DNA from: Enterobacter sp. SA187 | Lineage (GTDB): Bacteria; Pseudomonadota; Gammaproteobacteria; Enterobacterales; Enterobacteriaceae | Assembly: GCF_001888805.2 (NCBI RefSeq) | Contig: NZ_CP019113.1 | Span: forward strand, 1,302,001-1,366,000 | Direction of reading: 5' to 3' | Length of the DNA stretch: 64,000 nucleotides | Shown here: one piece after another, positions 42,182 to 51,605 of the stretch | Layout of the letters: every line of letters starts with the position of its first letter | Position numbering within the stretch: the stretch's first letter is position 1 | Position numbers and translations under genes: made by a program | The notes under the pieces: generated by a model | What the model was told of the DNA's origin: nothing | Database searches by the model: none | The model's input: only the letters and a program-made list of their open reading frames with translations

Positions 42182-43873
42182 ATGAAATATATCAAAACGA
42201 TGACGCAACAACGGCTGAGTTTTTTGCTGGCGTTGTACATCGGTCTGTTTATGAACGCCGCTGTTTTTATTCGTCGCTTTGATGGATATGCGCAAGAATT
42301 TACCATCTGGAAAGGCCTCGCTGCGATTGTTGAAGTGGCGGGTACGGTATTAGTCACGTTCTTTTTACTTCGACTTCTCTCTCTGTTTGGACGGCGTGCC
42401 TGGCGCGTGCTGTCGACGCTGGTGGTGCTGTTTTCCGCAGGCGCCAGCTATTACATGACTTTCCTGAACGTGGTCATCGGCTACGGCATTGTTGCCTCGG
42501 TGATGACGACGGACATTGACCTGTCGAAAGAAGTGGTGGGCATGCAGTTTGTGATCTGGCTGGTATGCGTGAGCACGCTGCCGCTGATCTTTATCTGGAG
42601 CAACAGCAGCCGCCTCACGCTGCTGCGCCAGCTGCGTACGCCGGGCCTGCGCATCCGTAGCGCGGCCATCGTCGTGCTGGCCGGTTTGATGGTCTGGGGG
42701 CCGATCCGTCTGCTGGAAGTGCAGCAAAAGAGCGTAGAGCGCGCGACCGGCGTTGATATGCCAAGCTATGGCGGCGTGGTGGCTAACTCTTATCTGCCGT
42801 CTAACTGGCTGTCCGCGTTAGGGCTGTACGCCTGGGCGCAGGTGGATGAGTCTTCTGATAACAAATCGCTGATCAACCCGGCGACCAAATACACTTACGT
42901 TGCGCCGAAAGATCTCGATGACACTTATGTGGTCTTTATCATCGGTGAAACGACCCGCTGGGATCATATGGGCCTGCTCGGCTATGAGCGCAACACCACG
43001 CCGAAGCTGGCGGCGGAGAAAAATCTTGTCGCCTTCCGGGGTTACTCCTGCGATACCGCCACTAAGCTGTCCCTGCGCTGCATGTTTGTGCGCGAGGGCG
43101 GGGCGGATGAAAACCCACAGCGTACGCTGAAAGAGCAGAACGTTTTTGCGGTGCTGAAACAGCTCGGCTTCTCCAGCGACCTGTACGCCATGCAGAGCGA
43201 AATGTGGTTTTACAGCAATACCATGGCGGATAACATCTCCTACCGTGAGCAGATTGGCGCTGAGCCGCGTAACCGCGGTAAGAACGTCGATGACGCGTTG
43301 TTGCTGGATGAAATGAAAGCGTCGCTGAAAAACAGCCCTGACGGCAAGCATTTGATGATCTTCCACACGAAAGGCTCGCACTTTAACTACACCCAGCGTT
43401 ATCCGCGCAGCTTTGCCCAGTGGACGCCGGAGTGTCAGAGCGTGGACGACAAGTGCACCAAAGCGGAGATGATTAATTCCTTTGATAACTCCGTGACCTA
43501 TGTCGATTACTTTATTGATAGCGTCATCGATCAGCTGCGCGATAAGAAAGCGATTGTGTTCTATGCCGCCGACCATGGCGAGTCGATCAACGAGAAAGAA
43601 CATCTGCACGGGACGCCGCGTAAAATGGCCCCGCCTGAGCAGTTCCGCGTGCCGATGATGGTGTGGATGTCTGATAAGTATCTGGAGAATCCGGAGAAAG
43701 CCAAAATGTTCGCGCACCTCAAGCAGCAGGCCGATATGAAAGTGCCGCGCCGCCATGTTGAGCTGTATGACACCATCATGGGCTGCCTGGGATATACCTC
43801 GCCAAATGGTGGTATCAACGAGAACAATAACTGGTGCCACATCCCGGATACAAAGGCATCGGCGGGTAAGTAA
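42182..43873 (+). CDS. eptB: Kdo2-lipid A phosphoethanolamine transferase
   Basis: Inner-membrane enzyme that adds phosphoethanolamine to the outer Kdo of LPS. 563 residues: four to five N-terminal membrane helices (to about residue 180) followed by a periplasmic alkaline-phosphatase-fold domain. Metal and nucleophile motifs are visible: FIIGETTRWDHMG, GYSCDTATKLSLRCMF (nucleophile Thr) and ADHGESINE...HGTP. In E. coli it depends on calcium, sigma-E and the MgrR small RNA; those controls are not testable from this window. Confidence 0.95.
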   Translation: MKYIKTMTQQRLSFLLALYIGLFMNAAVFIRRFDGYAQEFTIWKGLAAIVEVAGTVLVTFFLLRLLSLFGRRAWRVLSTLVVLFSAGASYYMTFLNVVIGYGIVASVMTTDIDLSKEVVGMQFVIWLVCVSTLPLIFIWSNSSRLTLLRQLRTPGLRIRSAAIVVLAGLMVWGPIRLLEVQQKSVERATGVDMPSYGGVVANSYLPSNWLSALGLYAWAQVDESSDNKSLINPATKYTYVAPKDLDDTYVVFIIGETTRWDHMGLLGYERNTTPKLAAEKNLVAFRGYSCDTATKLSLRCMFVREGGADENPQRTLKEQNVFAVLKQLGFSSDLYAMQSEMWFYSNTMADNISYREQIGAEPRNRGKNVDDALLLDEMKASLKNSPDGKHLMIFHTKGSHFNYTQRYPRSFAQWTPECQSVDDKCTKAEMINSFDNSVTYVDYFIDSVIDQLRDKKAIVFYAADHGESINEKEHLHGTPRKMAPPEQFRVPMMVWMSDKYLENPEKAKMFAHLKQQADMKVPRRHVELYDTIMGCLGYTSPNGGINENNNWCHIPDTKASAGK

Positions 43874-43876
43874 ACT

Positions 43877-43917
43877 GACTGGCGAGTTTATCGCCAGTCG
43901 AAAGGCTTTTTTACGTT
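43877..43917 (+). terminator. Terminator after eptB
   Basis: GACTGGCGA pairs with TCGCCAGTC around a 5-nt loop (43877-43899), followed after a few bases by CTTTTTTAC. Confidence 0.85.
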
Positions 43918-43923
43918 AAGGGA

Positions 43924-43952
43924 TTGACGGTTGCGGTGCCCGGCAGTAAGAT
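43924..43952 (+). promoter_or_regulatory. Promoter of tRNA-Pro
   Basis: A -35 box TTGACG (43924-43929), a 17-bp spacer and a -10 box TAAGAT (43947-43952), followed by a GC-rich discriminator (GCGCCCCGC). This discriminator is typical of stable-RNA promoters under stringent control. The tRNA begins 12 bases later. Confidence 0.85.
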
Positions 43953-43964
43953 GCGCCCCGCATT

Positions 43965-44213
<249 letters not shown>

Positions 44214-44217
<4 letters not shown>

Positions 44218-44246
44218 CCCGTCGTGGAAACACGACGGGTTTTTTG
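44214..44246 (+). terminator. Terminator after the duplicated tRNA tail
   Basis: AAACCCGTCGTG pairs with CACGACGGGTTTTTT around a GAAA loop. The stem sequence is unrelated to the first terminator, although both directly follow the 29-bp repeat. Confidence 0.9.
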
Positions 44247-44262
44247 CATTTTCCGCCGCTCC

Positions 44263-44294
44263 TGTAGGCCGGGTAAGCGGAGCGCCACCCGGCG
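44263..44294. repeat. REP unit
   Basis: Single REP palindrome (GTAGGCCGGGTAAGCGGAGC paired with GCCACCCGGC) downstream of the tRNA region. The following ~350 bp up to the dppA promoter are AT-rich, and I recognise no gene in them. Confidence 0.8.
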
Positions 44295-44660
44295 GAAATA
44301 ACACTTTTAAATCACGCGTCGATATCGCTCATAATTCTCTGCATTTGCCAGATATTCCATCGTATTTTTTTATATATGTTTGAATCTTTTTTCGCGTTGC
44401 TTATGGATAAGCTCAGCATTTTCACCTGTGCGTTTTAACGTTCGCGGTATTAATCGCTCAGATATTCATCATTCCGTCAGAAATTTTTCATAAACTGGGT
44501 AAATGTTAATCACTGATGTGAGACTTAAAAGCAGCGGTTTATTCTGGCATCCGACCAGTAGCACAATTTTCCCTGCTGAAAACAGGGGCGTGCACTTTTT
44601 TTAATCTTTGTTTGCCAATTCTCACCGTCGTTGTAAATCCCGGTTACCTGTATTGACGTT

Positions 44661-44864
44661 TTGACATTCTGTTGACAGATTGTAGGGCATGAGGGGCATT
44701 TCACGGAGAATCTGCACTGCAACTCAGTCAACCTTGTGAAAGGATTCCCCATCTCTCATATAGCCTCCGGGCACAACCGACCAGACCGGTAAAAAATAAA
44801 TAAAGGCCTGTCGGATATACCCTTTGCAACGGGTAAACAACACATATCACATTGGAGCAGAATA
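44661..44864 (+). promoter_or_regulatory. dppA promoter and leader with likely GcvB target
   Basis: A candidate sigma-70 promoter is TTGACA (44661-44666), a 16-bp spacer and TAGGGC (44683-44688), which would give a leader of about 170 nt; this agrees with the long dppA leader known in E. coli. Close to the ribosome-binding site is the CA-rich stretch AAACAACACA (44835-44844), complementary in style to the GU-rich R1 region of the small RNA GcvB, which represses dppA in E. coli and Salmonella. GcvB itself is not in this window. Confidence 0.6.
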
Positions 44865-46472
44865 ATGAGTATTTCCTTGAAGAAGTCAGGGATGCTGAAG
44901 CTTGGTCTTAGCCTGGTGGCCATGACCGTCGCAGCAAGCGTACAGGCCAAGACCCTGGTTTATTGTTCAGAAGGCTCGCCGGAAGGCTTTAACCCACAGC
45001 TCTTTACCTCTGGTACCACTTACGACGCAAGCTCAGTGCCAATCTACAACCGTCTGGTTGAATTCAAAATTGGTACCACCGAAGTGATCCCGGGCCTCGC
45101 TGAAAAGTGGGAAGTCAGCGAAGACGGTAAAGTTTATACCTTCCACCTGCGTAGCGGTGTGAAGTGGCAGGACAACAAAGATTTCAAACCGACGCGTGAA
45201 TTCAACGCCGACGACGTGGTGTTCTCTTTTGATCGCCAGAAAAACGCTGAAAACCCGTACCATAAAGTGTCCGGCGGCAGCTATGAATACTTCGAAGGTA
45301 TGGGCCTGCCAGACCTGATTAGCGAAGTGAAAAAAGTGGACGACAAAACCGTACAGTTCGTACTGGCGCGTCCGGAAGCCCCGTTCCTGGCTGACCTTGC
45401 CATGGACTTCGCTTCTATCCTGTCTAAAGAGTACGCTGACAACATGCTGAAAGCCGGTACGCCGGAGAAAATTGACCTGAACCCAATCGGTACCGGTCCG
45501 TTCCAGCTGCAGCAGTACCAGAAAGACTCCCGCATTCTGTACAAAGCCTTCGAAGGCTTCTGGGGTACTAAACCGCAGATCGACCGTCTGGTGTTCTCTA
45601 TCACCCCGGACGCGTCTGTACGTTATGCAAAACTGCAGAAAAATGAGTGTCAGGTTATGCCGTTCCCGAACCCGGCTGACATTGCACGCATGAAGAAAGA
45701 CACCAAAATCAACCTGATGGAGCAGGCCGGTCTGAACGTGGGCTACCTCTCTTTCAACACCGAGAAAAAGCCGTTTGATGACGTGAAAGTTCGCCAGGCG
45801 CTGACCTATGCAGTGAACAAAGAAGCGATCATCAAAGCCGTTTATCAGGGCGCCGGTACTGCCGCGAAAAACCTGATCCCGCCAACCATGTGGGGTTATA
45901 ACGACGACGTTAAGGATTACACCTACGACGTTGAGAAAGCGAAAGCGCTGCTGAAAGAAGCCGGTCAGGATAAAGGTTTCACCGTTGAACTGTGGGCGAT
46001 GCCGGTACAGCGTCCTTACAACCCGAACGCACGCCGTATGGCTGAGATGATCCAGTCTGACTGGGCGAAAATCGGCGTTCAGGCCAAAATCGTGACCTAC
46101 GAGTGGGGCGAGTACCTGAAGCGTGCGAAGGCGGGCGAACACCAGGCGGTGATGATGGGCTGGACCGGGGACAATGGGGATCCGGACAACTTCTTCGCCA
46201 CCCTGTTCAGCTGCGACGCGGCGAAACAAGGTTCCAACTACTCTCGCTGGTGCTACAAGCCGTTTGAAGATCTGATCCAGCCGGCACGTGCGACTGACGA
46301 TCACAACAAACGTATTGAACTGTACAAACAGGCTCAGGTAGTGATGCACGACCAGGCTCCGGCGCTGATCATCGCGCACTCCACCGTGTACGAGCCAGTG
46401 CGTAAAGAAGTGAAAGGCTATGTGGTTGATCCACTGGGCAAACACCACTTCGAAAACGTGTCAGTTGAATAA
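44865..46472 (+). CDS. dppA: Dipeptide / heme-binding periplasmic protein
   Basis: Periplasmic cluster C solute-binding protein for dipeptides (also heme in E. coli). 535 residues; signal peptide MSISLKKSGMLKLGLSLVAM...SVQA is followed by KTLVYCSEGSPEGFNPQLFTSG. The SBP_bac_5 core is full length. First gene of dppABCDF, separated from dppB by 188 bp that carry a hairpin and REP units, which should favour dppA mRNA over the rest. Confidence 0.97.
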   Translation: MSISLKKSGMLKLGLSLVAMTVAASVQAKTLVYCSEGSPEGFNPQLFTSGTTYDASSVPIYNRLVEFKIGTTEVIPGLAEKWEVSEDGKVYTFHLRSGVKWQDNKDFKPTREFNADDVVFSFDRQKNAENPYHKVSGGSYEYFEGMGLPDLISEVKKVDDKTVQFVLARPEAPFLADLAMDFASILSKEYADNMLKAGTPEKIDLNPIGTGPFQLQQYQKDSRILYKAFEGFWGTKPQIDRLVFSITPDASVRYAKLQKNECQVMPFPNPADIARMKKDTKINLMEQAGLNVGYLSFNTEKKPFDDVKVRQALTYAVNKEAIIKAVYQGAGTAAKNLIPPTMWGYNDDVKDYTYDVEKAKALLKEAGQDKGFTVELWAMPVQRPYNPNARRMAEMIQSDWAKIGVQAKIVTYEWGEYLKRAKAGEHQAVMMGWTGDNGDPDNFFATLFSCDAAKQGSNYSRWCYKPFEDLIQPARATDDHNKRIELYKQAQVVMHDQAPALIIAHSTVYEPVRKEVKGYVVDPLGKHHFENVSVE

Positions 46473-46482
46473 TTAAAACCCA

Positions 46483-46501
46483 GGGGGTGCGCACGCACCC
46501 C
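46483..46501 (+). terminator. Hairpin after dppA
   Basis: GGGGGTGC (46483-46490) pairs with GCACCCC (46495-46501) around a 4-nt loop, 10 bases after the dppA stop, and continues into REP units. No T run; it probably acts as an mRNA 3' stabiliser and partial terminator. Confidence 0.55.
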
Positions 46502-46502
46502 A

Positions 46503-46569
46503 TGCCCGGCGGCGCTACGCTTGACCAGGCCTACACCCGTAGGCCGGATAAGCGCAGCGCCATCCGGCA
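46503..46569. repeat. BIME between dppA and dppB
   Basis: Two REP units in opposite orientation, about 46503-46534 (TGCCCGGCGGCGCTACGC...) and 46539-46569 (GTAGGCCGGATAAGCGCAGC...), inside the dppA-dppB gap. Confidence 0.85.
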
Positions 46570-46660
46570 TAATGCTTTACCTGAGCGGTATCCGCGCAGG
46601 ATAAGATTTGTGAGCAATACAGACACGTCTTTGACGCTGTCACTACAGAGAATCCGGGTT

Positions 46661-47680
46661 ATGTTGCAGTTCATCCTCCGACGTCTGGGGCTTGTCATCC
46701 CTACGTTTATCGGTATCACCCTTCTCACCTTTGCCTTTGTCCATATGATCCCGGGCGACCCGGTCATGATCATGGCGGGTGAGCGTGGTATCTCCCCTGA
46801 GCGTCACGCGCAGTTGCTGGCCGAGCTTGGCCTGAACAAGCCGCTGTGGCAGCAGTACGTCAACTATGTATGGGGCGTGTTGCATGGAGATTTAGGGGTT
46901 TCGCTTAAGAGCCGTCTCCCGGTGTGGGACGAGTTTGTGCCGCGTTTTAAAGCGACGCTGGAACTCGGTGTCTGCGCCATGATATTTGCTGTTGCCGTGG
47001 GTATTCCGGTGGGCGTTCTCGCCGCCGTTAAACGCGGTTCCATCTTTGACCACACCGCCGTCAGCGTCGCGCTGGCCGGTTACTCCATGCCAATCTTCTG
47101 GTGGGGCATGATGCTGATCATGCTGGTGTCGGTGCAACTCAACCTGACGCCGGTATCCGGGCGCGTCAGTGACATGGTTTTCCTTGATGATACTAACCCG
47201 CTGACCGGCTTTATGCTGATCGACACCGCCATCTGGGGTGAAGAGGGCAACTTCATTGATGCGCTGGCGCATATGATCCTGCCTGCGGTGGTGCTCGGCA
47301 CTATTCCGCTGGCGGTGATCGTGCGTATGACCCGCTCATCAATGCTGGAAGTGCTGGGTGAAGACTACATCCGTACCGCCCGCGCGAAAGGCCTGACCCG
47401 GATGCGCGTGATCGTGGTGCATGCCCTGCGTAATGCGATGCTGCCGGTGGTCACGGTGATCGGCTTACAGGTGGGCACCATGCTGGCGGGCGCTATCCTG
47501 ACGGAGACGATTTTCTCCTGGCCGGGACTGGGACGCTGGTTGATCGACGCGCTGCAACGCCGCGATTACCCGGTGGTGCAGGGCGGCGTGCTGCTGGTGG
47601 CGACGATGATTATCCTCGTCAACCTGCTGGTCGATCTGCTTTACGGCGTGGTGAACCCGCGTATTCGTCATAAGAAGTAA
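46661..47680 (+). CDS. dppB: Dipeptide ABC transporter permease DppB
   Basis: 339-residue inner-membrane permease of the OppB/DppB type. It begins MLQFILRRLGLVIPTFIGITLLTFAFVHM, with the EAA-loop region MLEVLGEDYIRTARAKGLTRMRV. The ATG at 46661 follows the E. coli start; the frame is open further upstream through the REP units, which is not coding. It pairs with DppC; dppC begins 9 bases later. Confidence 0.96.
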   Translation: MLQFILRRLGLVIPTFIGITLLTFAFVHMIPGDPVMIMAGERGISPERHAQLLAELGLNKPLWQQYVNYVWGVLHGDLGVSLKSRLPVWDEFVPRFKATLELGVCAMIFAVAVGIPVGVLAAVKRGSIFDHTAVSVALAGYSMPIFWWGMMLIMLVSVQLNLTPVSGRVSDMVFLDDTNPLTGFMLIDTAIWGEEGNFIDALAHMILPAVVLGTIPLAVIVRMTRSSMLEVLGEDYIRTARAKGLTRMRVIVVHALRNAMLPVVTVIGLQVGTMLAGAILTETIFSWPGLGRWLIDALQRRDYPVVQGGVLLVATMIILVNLLVDLLYGVVNPRIRHKK

Positions 47681-47689
47681 GGGGCCATC

Positions 47690-48592
47690 ATGTCACAAGT
47701 AACTGAAAATAAAGCGGTGTCCGCACCGGTGCCGATGACCCCGATGCAGGAGTTCTGGCACTATTTTAAACGCAACAAAGGGGCGGTAGTCGGCCTGGTG
47801 TATATCATCGTGGTGCTGATTATTGCCATCTTCGCCAACTGGATCGCGCCTTATAACCCGGCCGACCAGTTCCGTGACTCGCTGCTCGCGCCGCCGGTCT
47901 GGCAGGAAGGCGGTAGCTGGGCGCATCTGCTCGGCACCGATGACGTAGGCCGCGACGTGATGTCGCGTCTGATGTACGGCGCGCGCCTGTCGCTGCTGGT
48001 CGGCTGCCTGGTGGTGGTGCTGTCGCTGGTGTCCGGGATTATCCTCGGGCTTATCGCCGGGTATTTCGGCGGCCTGGTGGATAACATCATTATGCGCGTG
48101 GTGGACATCATGCTGGCGCTGCCGAGCCTGCTGCTCGCGCTGGTGCTGGTGGCGGTCTTTGGCCCGTCCATCGTCAACGCCTCGCTGGCGCTCACCTTCG
48201 TGGCGCTGCCCCATTACGTGCGCTTAACCCGCGCCGCGGTAATGGTGGAAGTGAACCGCGATTACGTCACCGCCTCCCGCGTGGCCGGTGCCGGTGCGAT
48301 GCGCCAGATGTTCGTGAATATCTTCCCTAACTGCCTAGCGCCGCTGATCGTTCAGGCGTCGCTCGGCTTCTCTAACGCCATTCTCGATATGGCCGCCCTT
48401 GGCTTCCTTGGCATGGGTGCGCAACCGCCAACACCGGAGTGGGGCACCATGCTGTCTGACGTGTTGCAGTTCGCACAAAGCGCCTGGTGGGTCGTGACCT
48501 TCCCGGGTCTGGCGATCCTGCTGACGGTGCTGGCATTTAACCTGATGGGTGACGGCTTGCGTGATGCGCTCGACCCCAAACTCAAGCAGTAA
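47690..48592 (+). CDS. dppC: Dipeptide ABC transporter permease DppC
   Basis: 300-residue second permease subunit (OppC type with an N-terminal cytosolic segment before helix 1). The EAA-like loop VMVEVNRDYVTASRVAGAGAMRQMF is present. It is tightly spaced between dppB and dppD (11 bases). Confidence 0.96.
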   Translation: MSQVTENKAVSAPVPMTPMQEFWHYFKRNKGAVVGLVYIIVVLIIAIFANWIAPYNPADQFRDSLLAPPVWQEGGSWAHLLGTDDVGRDVMSRLMYGARLSLLVGCLVVVLSLVSGIILGLIAGYFGGLVDNIIMRVVDIMLALPSLLLALVLVAVFGPSIVNASLALTFVALPHYVRLTRAAVMVEVNRDYVTASRVAGAGAMRQMFVNIFPNCLAPLIVQASLGFSNAILDMAALGFLGMGAQPPTPEWGTMLSDVLQFAQSAWWVVTFPGLAILLTVLAFNLMGDGLRDALDPKLKQ

Positions 48593-48603
48593 AGGGCTAC
48601 GAA

Positions 48604-49596
48604 ATGGCGTTATTAAATATAGATAAATTATCGGTGCACTTCGGCGACGAAGGGACACCGTTCCGTGCCGTAGACCGCGTAAGCTACAGCGTTGAGCAGG
48701 GTGAAGTGGTTGGCATCGTTGGTGAATCCGGTTCCGGTAAATCCGTCAGCTCGCTGGCGATCATGGGACTGATTGATTTCCCGGGCCGCGTAATGGCCGA
48801 CAAGCTGGAATTCAACGGCCAGGACTTAAAGCGCATCTCTGAAAAAGAGCGCCGCAGTCTGGTGGGCGCGGAAGTGGCGATGATTTTCCAGGATCCGATG
48901 ACCAGCCTTAACCCGTGCTACACGGTGGGTTTCCAGATTATGGAAGCCATTAAGGTGCATCAGGGCGGCAACAAGAAAACCCGCCGCCAGCGTGCCATCG
49001 ACCTGTTAAACCAGGTGGGTATTCCCGATCCGGCCTCGCGGCTGGACGTTTACCCTCACCAGCTCTCCGGCGGGATGAGCCAGCGCGTGATGATTGCGAT
49101 GGCCATCGCCTGTCGTCCGAAGCTGCTGATCGCCGATGAACCGACCACCGCGCTGGATGTGACTATCCAGGCGCAGATCATCGAACTTTTGCTGGAGCTT
49201 CAGCAAAGGGAGAACATGGCGCTGATCCTCATCACCCACGATCTGGCGCTGGTGGCAGAAGCGGCCCATAAAATTATTGTGATGTATGCCGGTCAGGTGG
49301 TGGAAACCGGCAAGGCCACGGATATTTTCCGCGCGCCGCGTCATCCGTACACCCAGGCGTTGCTGCGCGCGCTGCCTGAGTTTGCGCAGGACAAAGCGCG
49401 TCTGGCCTCGCTGCCGGGCGTGGTGCCGGGTAAATATGACCGTCCGAACGGCTGTCTGCTGAACCCGCGCTGCCCCTATGCCACCGATCGCTGCCGCGTG
49501 GACGAGCCTGCGCTGAATACGCTGAGCGATGGCCGTCAGTCTAAATGTCACTACCCACTCGATGATGCCGGGAGGCCGAATTATGAGTACGCATGA
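48604..49596 (+). CDS. dppD: Dipeptide ABC transporter ATPase DppD
   Basis: 330-residue ABC ATPase of the Opp/Dpp type. Walker A GESGSGKS is near residue 40, the signature LSGGMSQRVMIAMA and Walker B LLIADEPTTALD are present, and the C-terminal peptide-transporter extension carries a cysteine motif (CLLNPRCPYATDRC) that in this family can bind an Fe-S cluster. The C-terminus runs a few residues past the E. coli end (RPNYEYA) because the stop lies inside dppF; the overlap is 14 bases. Confidence 0.96.
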   Translation: MALLNIDKLSVHFGDEGTPFRAVDRVSYSVEQGEVVGIVGESGSGKSVSSLAIMGLIDFPGRVMADKLEFNGQDLKRISEKERRSLVGAEVAMIFQDPMTSLNPCYTVGFQIMEAIKVHQGGNKKTRRQRAIDLLNQVGIPDPASRLDVYPHQLSGGMSQRVMIAMAIACRPKLLIADEPTTALDVTIQAQIIELLLELQQRENMALILITHDLALVAEAAHKIIVMYAGQVVETGKATDIFRAPRHPYTQALLRALPEFAQDKARLASLPGVVPGKYDRPNGCLLNPRCPYATDRCRVDEPALNTLSDGRQSKCHYPLDDAGRPNYEYA

Positions 49597-50602
49597 GGCC
49601 ACCCTGCAACAGCCACTGTTGCAGGCTATCGACCTGAAAAAACACTACCCGGTGAAGAAAGGGCTGTTTGCCCCGGAACGCCTGGTGAAAGCGCTGGACG
49701 GCGTCTCTTTTTCGCTGGAGCGCGGTAAAACGCTGGCGGTGGTGGGCGAATCCGGCTGTGGAAAATCCACGCTCGGTCGTCTGCTGACCATGATCGAAGT
49801 GCCGACCGGCGGCGAGCTTTACTATCAGGGGCAGGATCTGCTCAAGCCTGATATGAGCGCCGAAAAGCTGCGTCGCCAGAAGATCCAGATCGTCTTCCAG
49901 AACCCGTACGGTTCCCTGAACCCACGTAAAAAAGTGGGCCAGATCCTGGAAGAGCCGCTGCAAATCAACACCACGCTGAGCAAAGAACAGCGCCGTGAAA
50001 AAGCGCTGGCGATGATGGCGAAAGTCGGCCTGAAAACCGAACACTACGATCGCTACCCGCATATGTTTTCCGGCGGCCAGCGTCAGCGTATCGCCATTGC
50101 CCGCGGGCTGATGCTCGATCCGGACGTGGTGATCGCCGATGAACCGGTGTCGGCGCTCGACGTGTCCGTGCGCGCGCAGGTGCTGAACCTGATGATGGAT
50201 TTGCAGCAGGATCTGGGGCTGTCTTACGTGTTTATCTCTCACGATCTGTCCGTGGTGGAACACATCGCCGATGAAGTGATGGTGATGTACCTCGGTCGCT
50301 GCGTGGAGAAAGGCACCAAAGAGCAGATTTTCTCCAACCCGCGTCATCCGTATACCCAGGCGCTGCTCTCTGCCACGCCGCGCCTGAACCCGGACGACCG
50401 CCGCGAACGTATCAAGCTGACCGGCGAGCTGCCAAGCCCGCTGAATCCGCCGCCGGGCTGTGCCTTTAACGCCCGTTGTGTTCGTCGCTTCGGTCCCTGC
50501 ACCCAGTTGCAGCCGCAGCTGAAAGAGTACGGCGGCCAGCTGGTTGCCTGCTTCGCGGTGGACCAGGACGAGAATGGCGAAAAGCCGATTGTTCACGGTT
50601 GA
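49583..50602 (+). CDS. dppF: Dipeptide ABC transporter ATPase DppF
   Basis: 339-residue second ATPase of the heterodimer. Walker A GESGCGKST, signature FSGGQRQRIAIARGL and Walker B VVIADEPVSALD, then a C-terminal cysteine motif (CAFNARCVRRFGPC). The ATG at 49583 is preceded by GGGAGG within dppD. Slightly longer than my recollection of E. coli DppF at the end (ENGEKPIVHG). Last gene of the dpp operon. Confidence 0.96.
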   Translation: MSTHEATLQQPLLQAIDLKKHYPVKKGLFAPERLVKALDGVSFSLERGKTLAVVGESGCGKSTLGRLLTMIEVPTGGELYYQGQDLLKPDMSAEKLRRQKIQIVFQNPYGSLNPRKKVGQILEEPLQINTTLSKEQRREKALAMMAKVGLKTEHYDRYPHMFSGGQRQRIAIARGLMLDPDVVIADEPVSALDVSVRAQVLNLMMDLQQDLGLSYVFISHDLSVVEHIADEVMVMYLGRCVEKGTKEQIFSNPRHPYTQALLSATPRLNPDDRRERIKLTGELPSPLNPPPGCAFNARCVRRFGPCTQLQPQLKEYGGQLVACFAVDQDENGEKPIVHG

Positions 50603-50609
50603 TTAACCC

Positions 50610-50687
50610 TGCCCGGCGGCCCATGCCTGCCGGGACCGGGGCAGCACCGATTTTCCAGGCCGGGTCAGGCGTAACCGCCGCCCGGCA
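50610..50687. repeat. REP-like pair after dppF
   Basis: Two divergent REP-like palindromes, about 50610-50637 (TGCCCGGCGGCCCATGCCTG...) and 50656-50687 (CAGGCCGGGTCAGGCGTAAC...). They are more diverged from consensus than the other REPs here. They mark the end of the dpp operon. Confidence 0.7.
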
Positions 50688-50699
50688 ATTTAAGCACCC

Positions 50700-51041
50700 G
50701 TACTGGCTGCTTAAAATCCTCTTTTGAACCACCTGACTAATGCAAAAGACTGACTATTTAGGATAAGATAATACTTTGCACTAATAATGTGGTTATTCAT
50801 GAAAGTATAAGACTTTACTTATTCCGACATCAAAAAAAGATAGCATCCTGGCGGGCAAAATTTATATATTTGCTGCCGTTAAGTGGTGGGTTAAAAACGC
50901 CCTATAAAATCACCCACTAAATTAGCTTAACGCTTCACCCTGTTATTATACCCGCACGTTATTATTAATTACGCCACCTTATCAGTGAAATGCTTTTAAG
51001 AAGCATTAAAGGTTGATTGTAATATTTTTTATTTGTAAATC
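50700..51041. other. AT-rich region upstream of the bcs operon
   Basis: About 340 bp, strongly AT-rich compared with the flanking genes, without an ORF that resembles a protein. It must contain the promoter of bcsOQABCDZ, but several AT-rich hexamers would fit a -10 box and none is convincing. In E. coli yhjV and ldrD occupy the dppF-bcsG interval; neither is present here. Confidence 0.5.
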
Positions 51042-51605
51042 ATGAGTATAACTATGAACCATTATGATGATTTGCAGAGGTTTAAGGATAAGACTCGCAC
51101 TCAGCATCTCGATTTTAAGGATTTGTCTTCCCAGAATCAGGGTAGCGAGCAGGGGAACTGGGCGATTATTAATCAGCTGTCGCCCGCTACTGAAGAATCG
51201 ACGCTGGCGATGGGTGGACACGTTTCTGCTGCTATTCCCCAGGCGGTTAATCCTGAAATCTTCGCAGTAAACCCAACCACGCCGCCTGCTGACGCTATGA
51301 CTCACGCGTCACCTGAGTCAGCGCCCGTGACGACCTCCCTTTTCCAGGACGTGGCCTCACAGCTGTCTGTCCCGCCGCAACCCGAGGCCGCGCCTGCGCC
51401 AGCCATCACGCCTGCGGCTCCGCCGTCTGCGCCCGAGCCTGTCGCCATCGCGCCTGCGCCGCTGCGGTCAGTTACCCCTGCGCCTGCCGCCGCACCGGTG
51501 AATTTTGCGCAGCTGTTTGCGCCAAAGGTCACAGAGACGAAACCGGCCGCAGAAAAGAACCAGCCCCTGAAATCGCTGTTAGAAAGGATCGCTTCATGCC
51601 GTTGA
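51042..51605 (+). CDS. bcsO: Proline-rich cellulose biosynthesis protein BcsO
   Basis: 187 residues, first gene of the bcs operon. The N-terminus (NHYDDLQRFKDKTRTQHLDFKDLSSQ) is followed by a long Pro/Ala-rich, presumably disordered region (about residues 75-160) and a short C-terminal segment (FAQLFAPKV...PLKSLLERIASCR) that recalls the ends of other small Bcs accessory proteins. No membrane segment or signal. BcsO is a poorly characterised accessory protein of bcsD-type cellulose operons in enterobacteria. The start could be ATG 51042 or 51054; neither has a good ribosome-binding site. It overlaps bcsQ by 10 bases. Confidence 0.8.
   Translation: MSITMNHYDDLQRFKDKTRTQHLDFKDLSSQNQGSEQGNWAIINQLSPATEESTLAMGGHVSAAIPQAVNPEIFAVNPTTPPADAMTHASPESAPVTTSLFQDVASQLSVPPQPEAAPAPAITPAAPPSAPEPVAIAPAPLRSVTPAPAAAPVNFAQLFAPKVTETKPAAEKNQPLKSLLERIASCR

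Noticed and set aside
42013..42282. 89-codon plus-strand frame before eptB
   Set aside because: It covers the eptB promoter region and runs into eptB in another frame; no similarity or ribosome-binding site.
44525..44950. Small minus-strand frames upstream of and into dppA
   Set aside because: They overlap the dppA promoter and leader and have no ribosome-binding site or family similarity.
45033..46448. 471-codon open frame antisense to dppA
   Set aside because: Shadow of dppA codon usage; no start signal, no family similarity, and dppA is intact.
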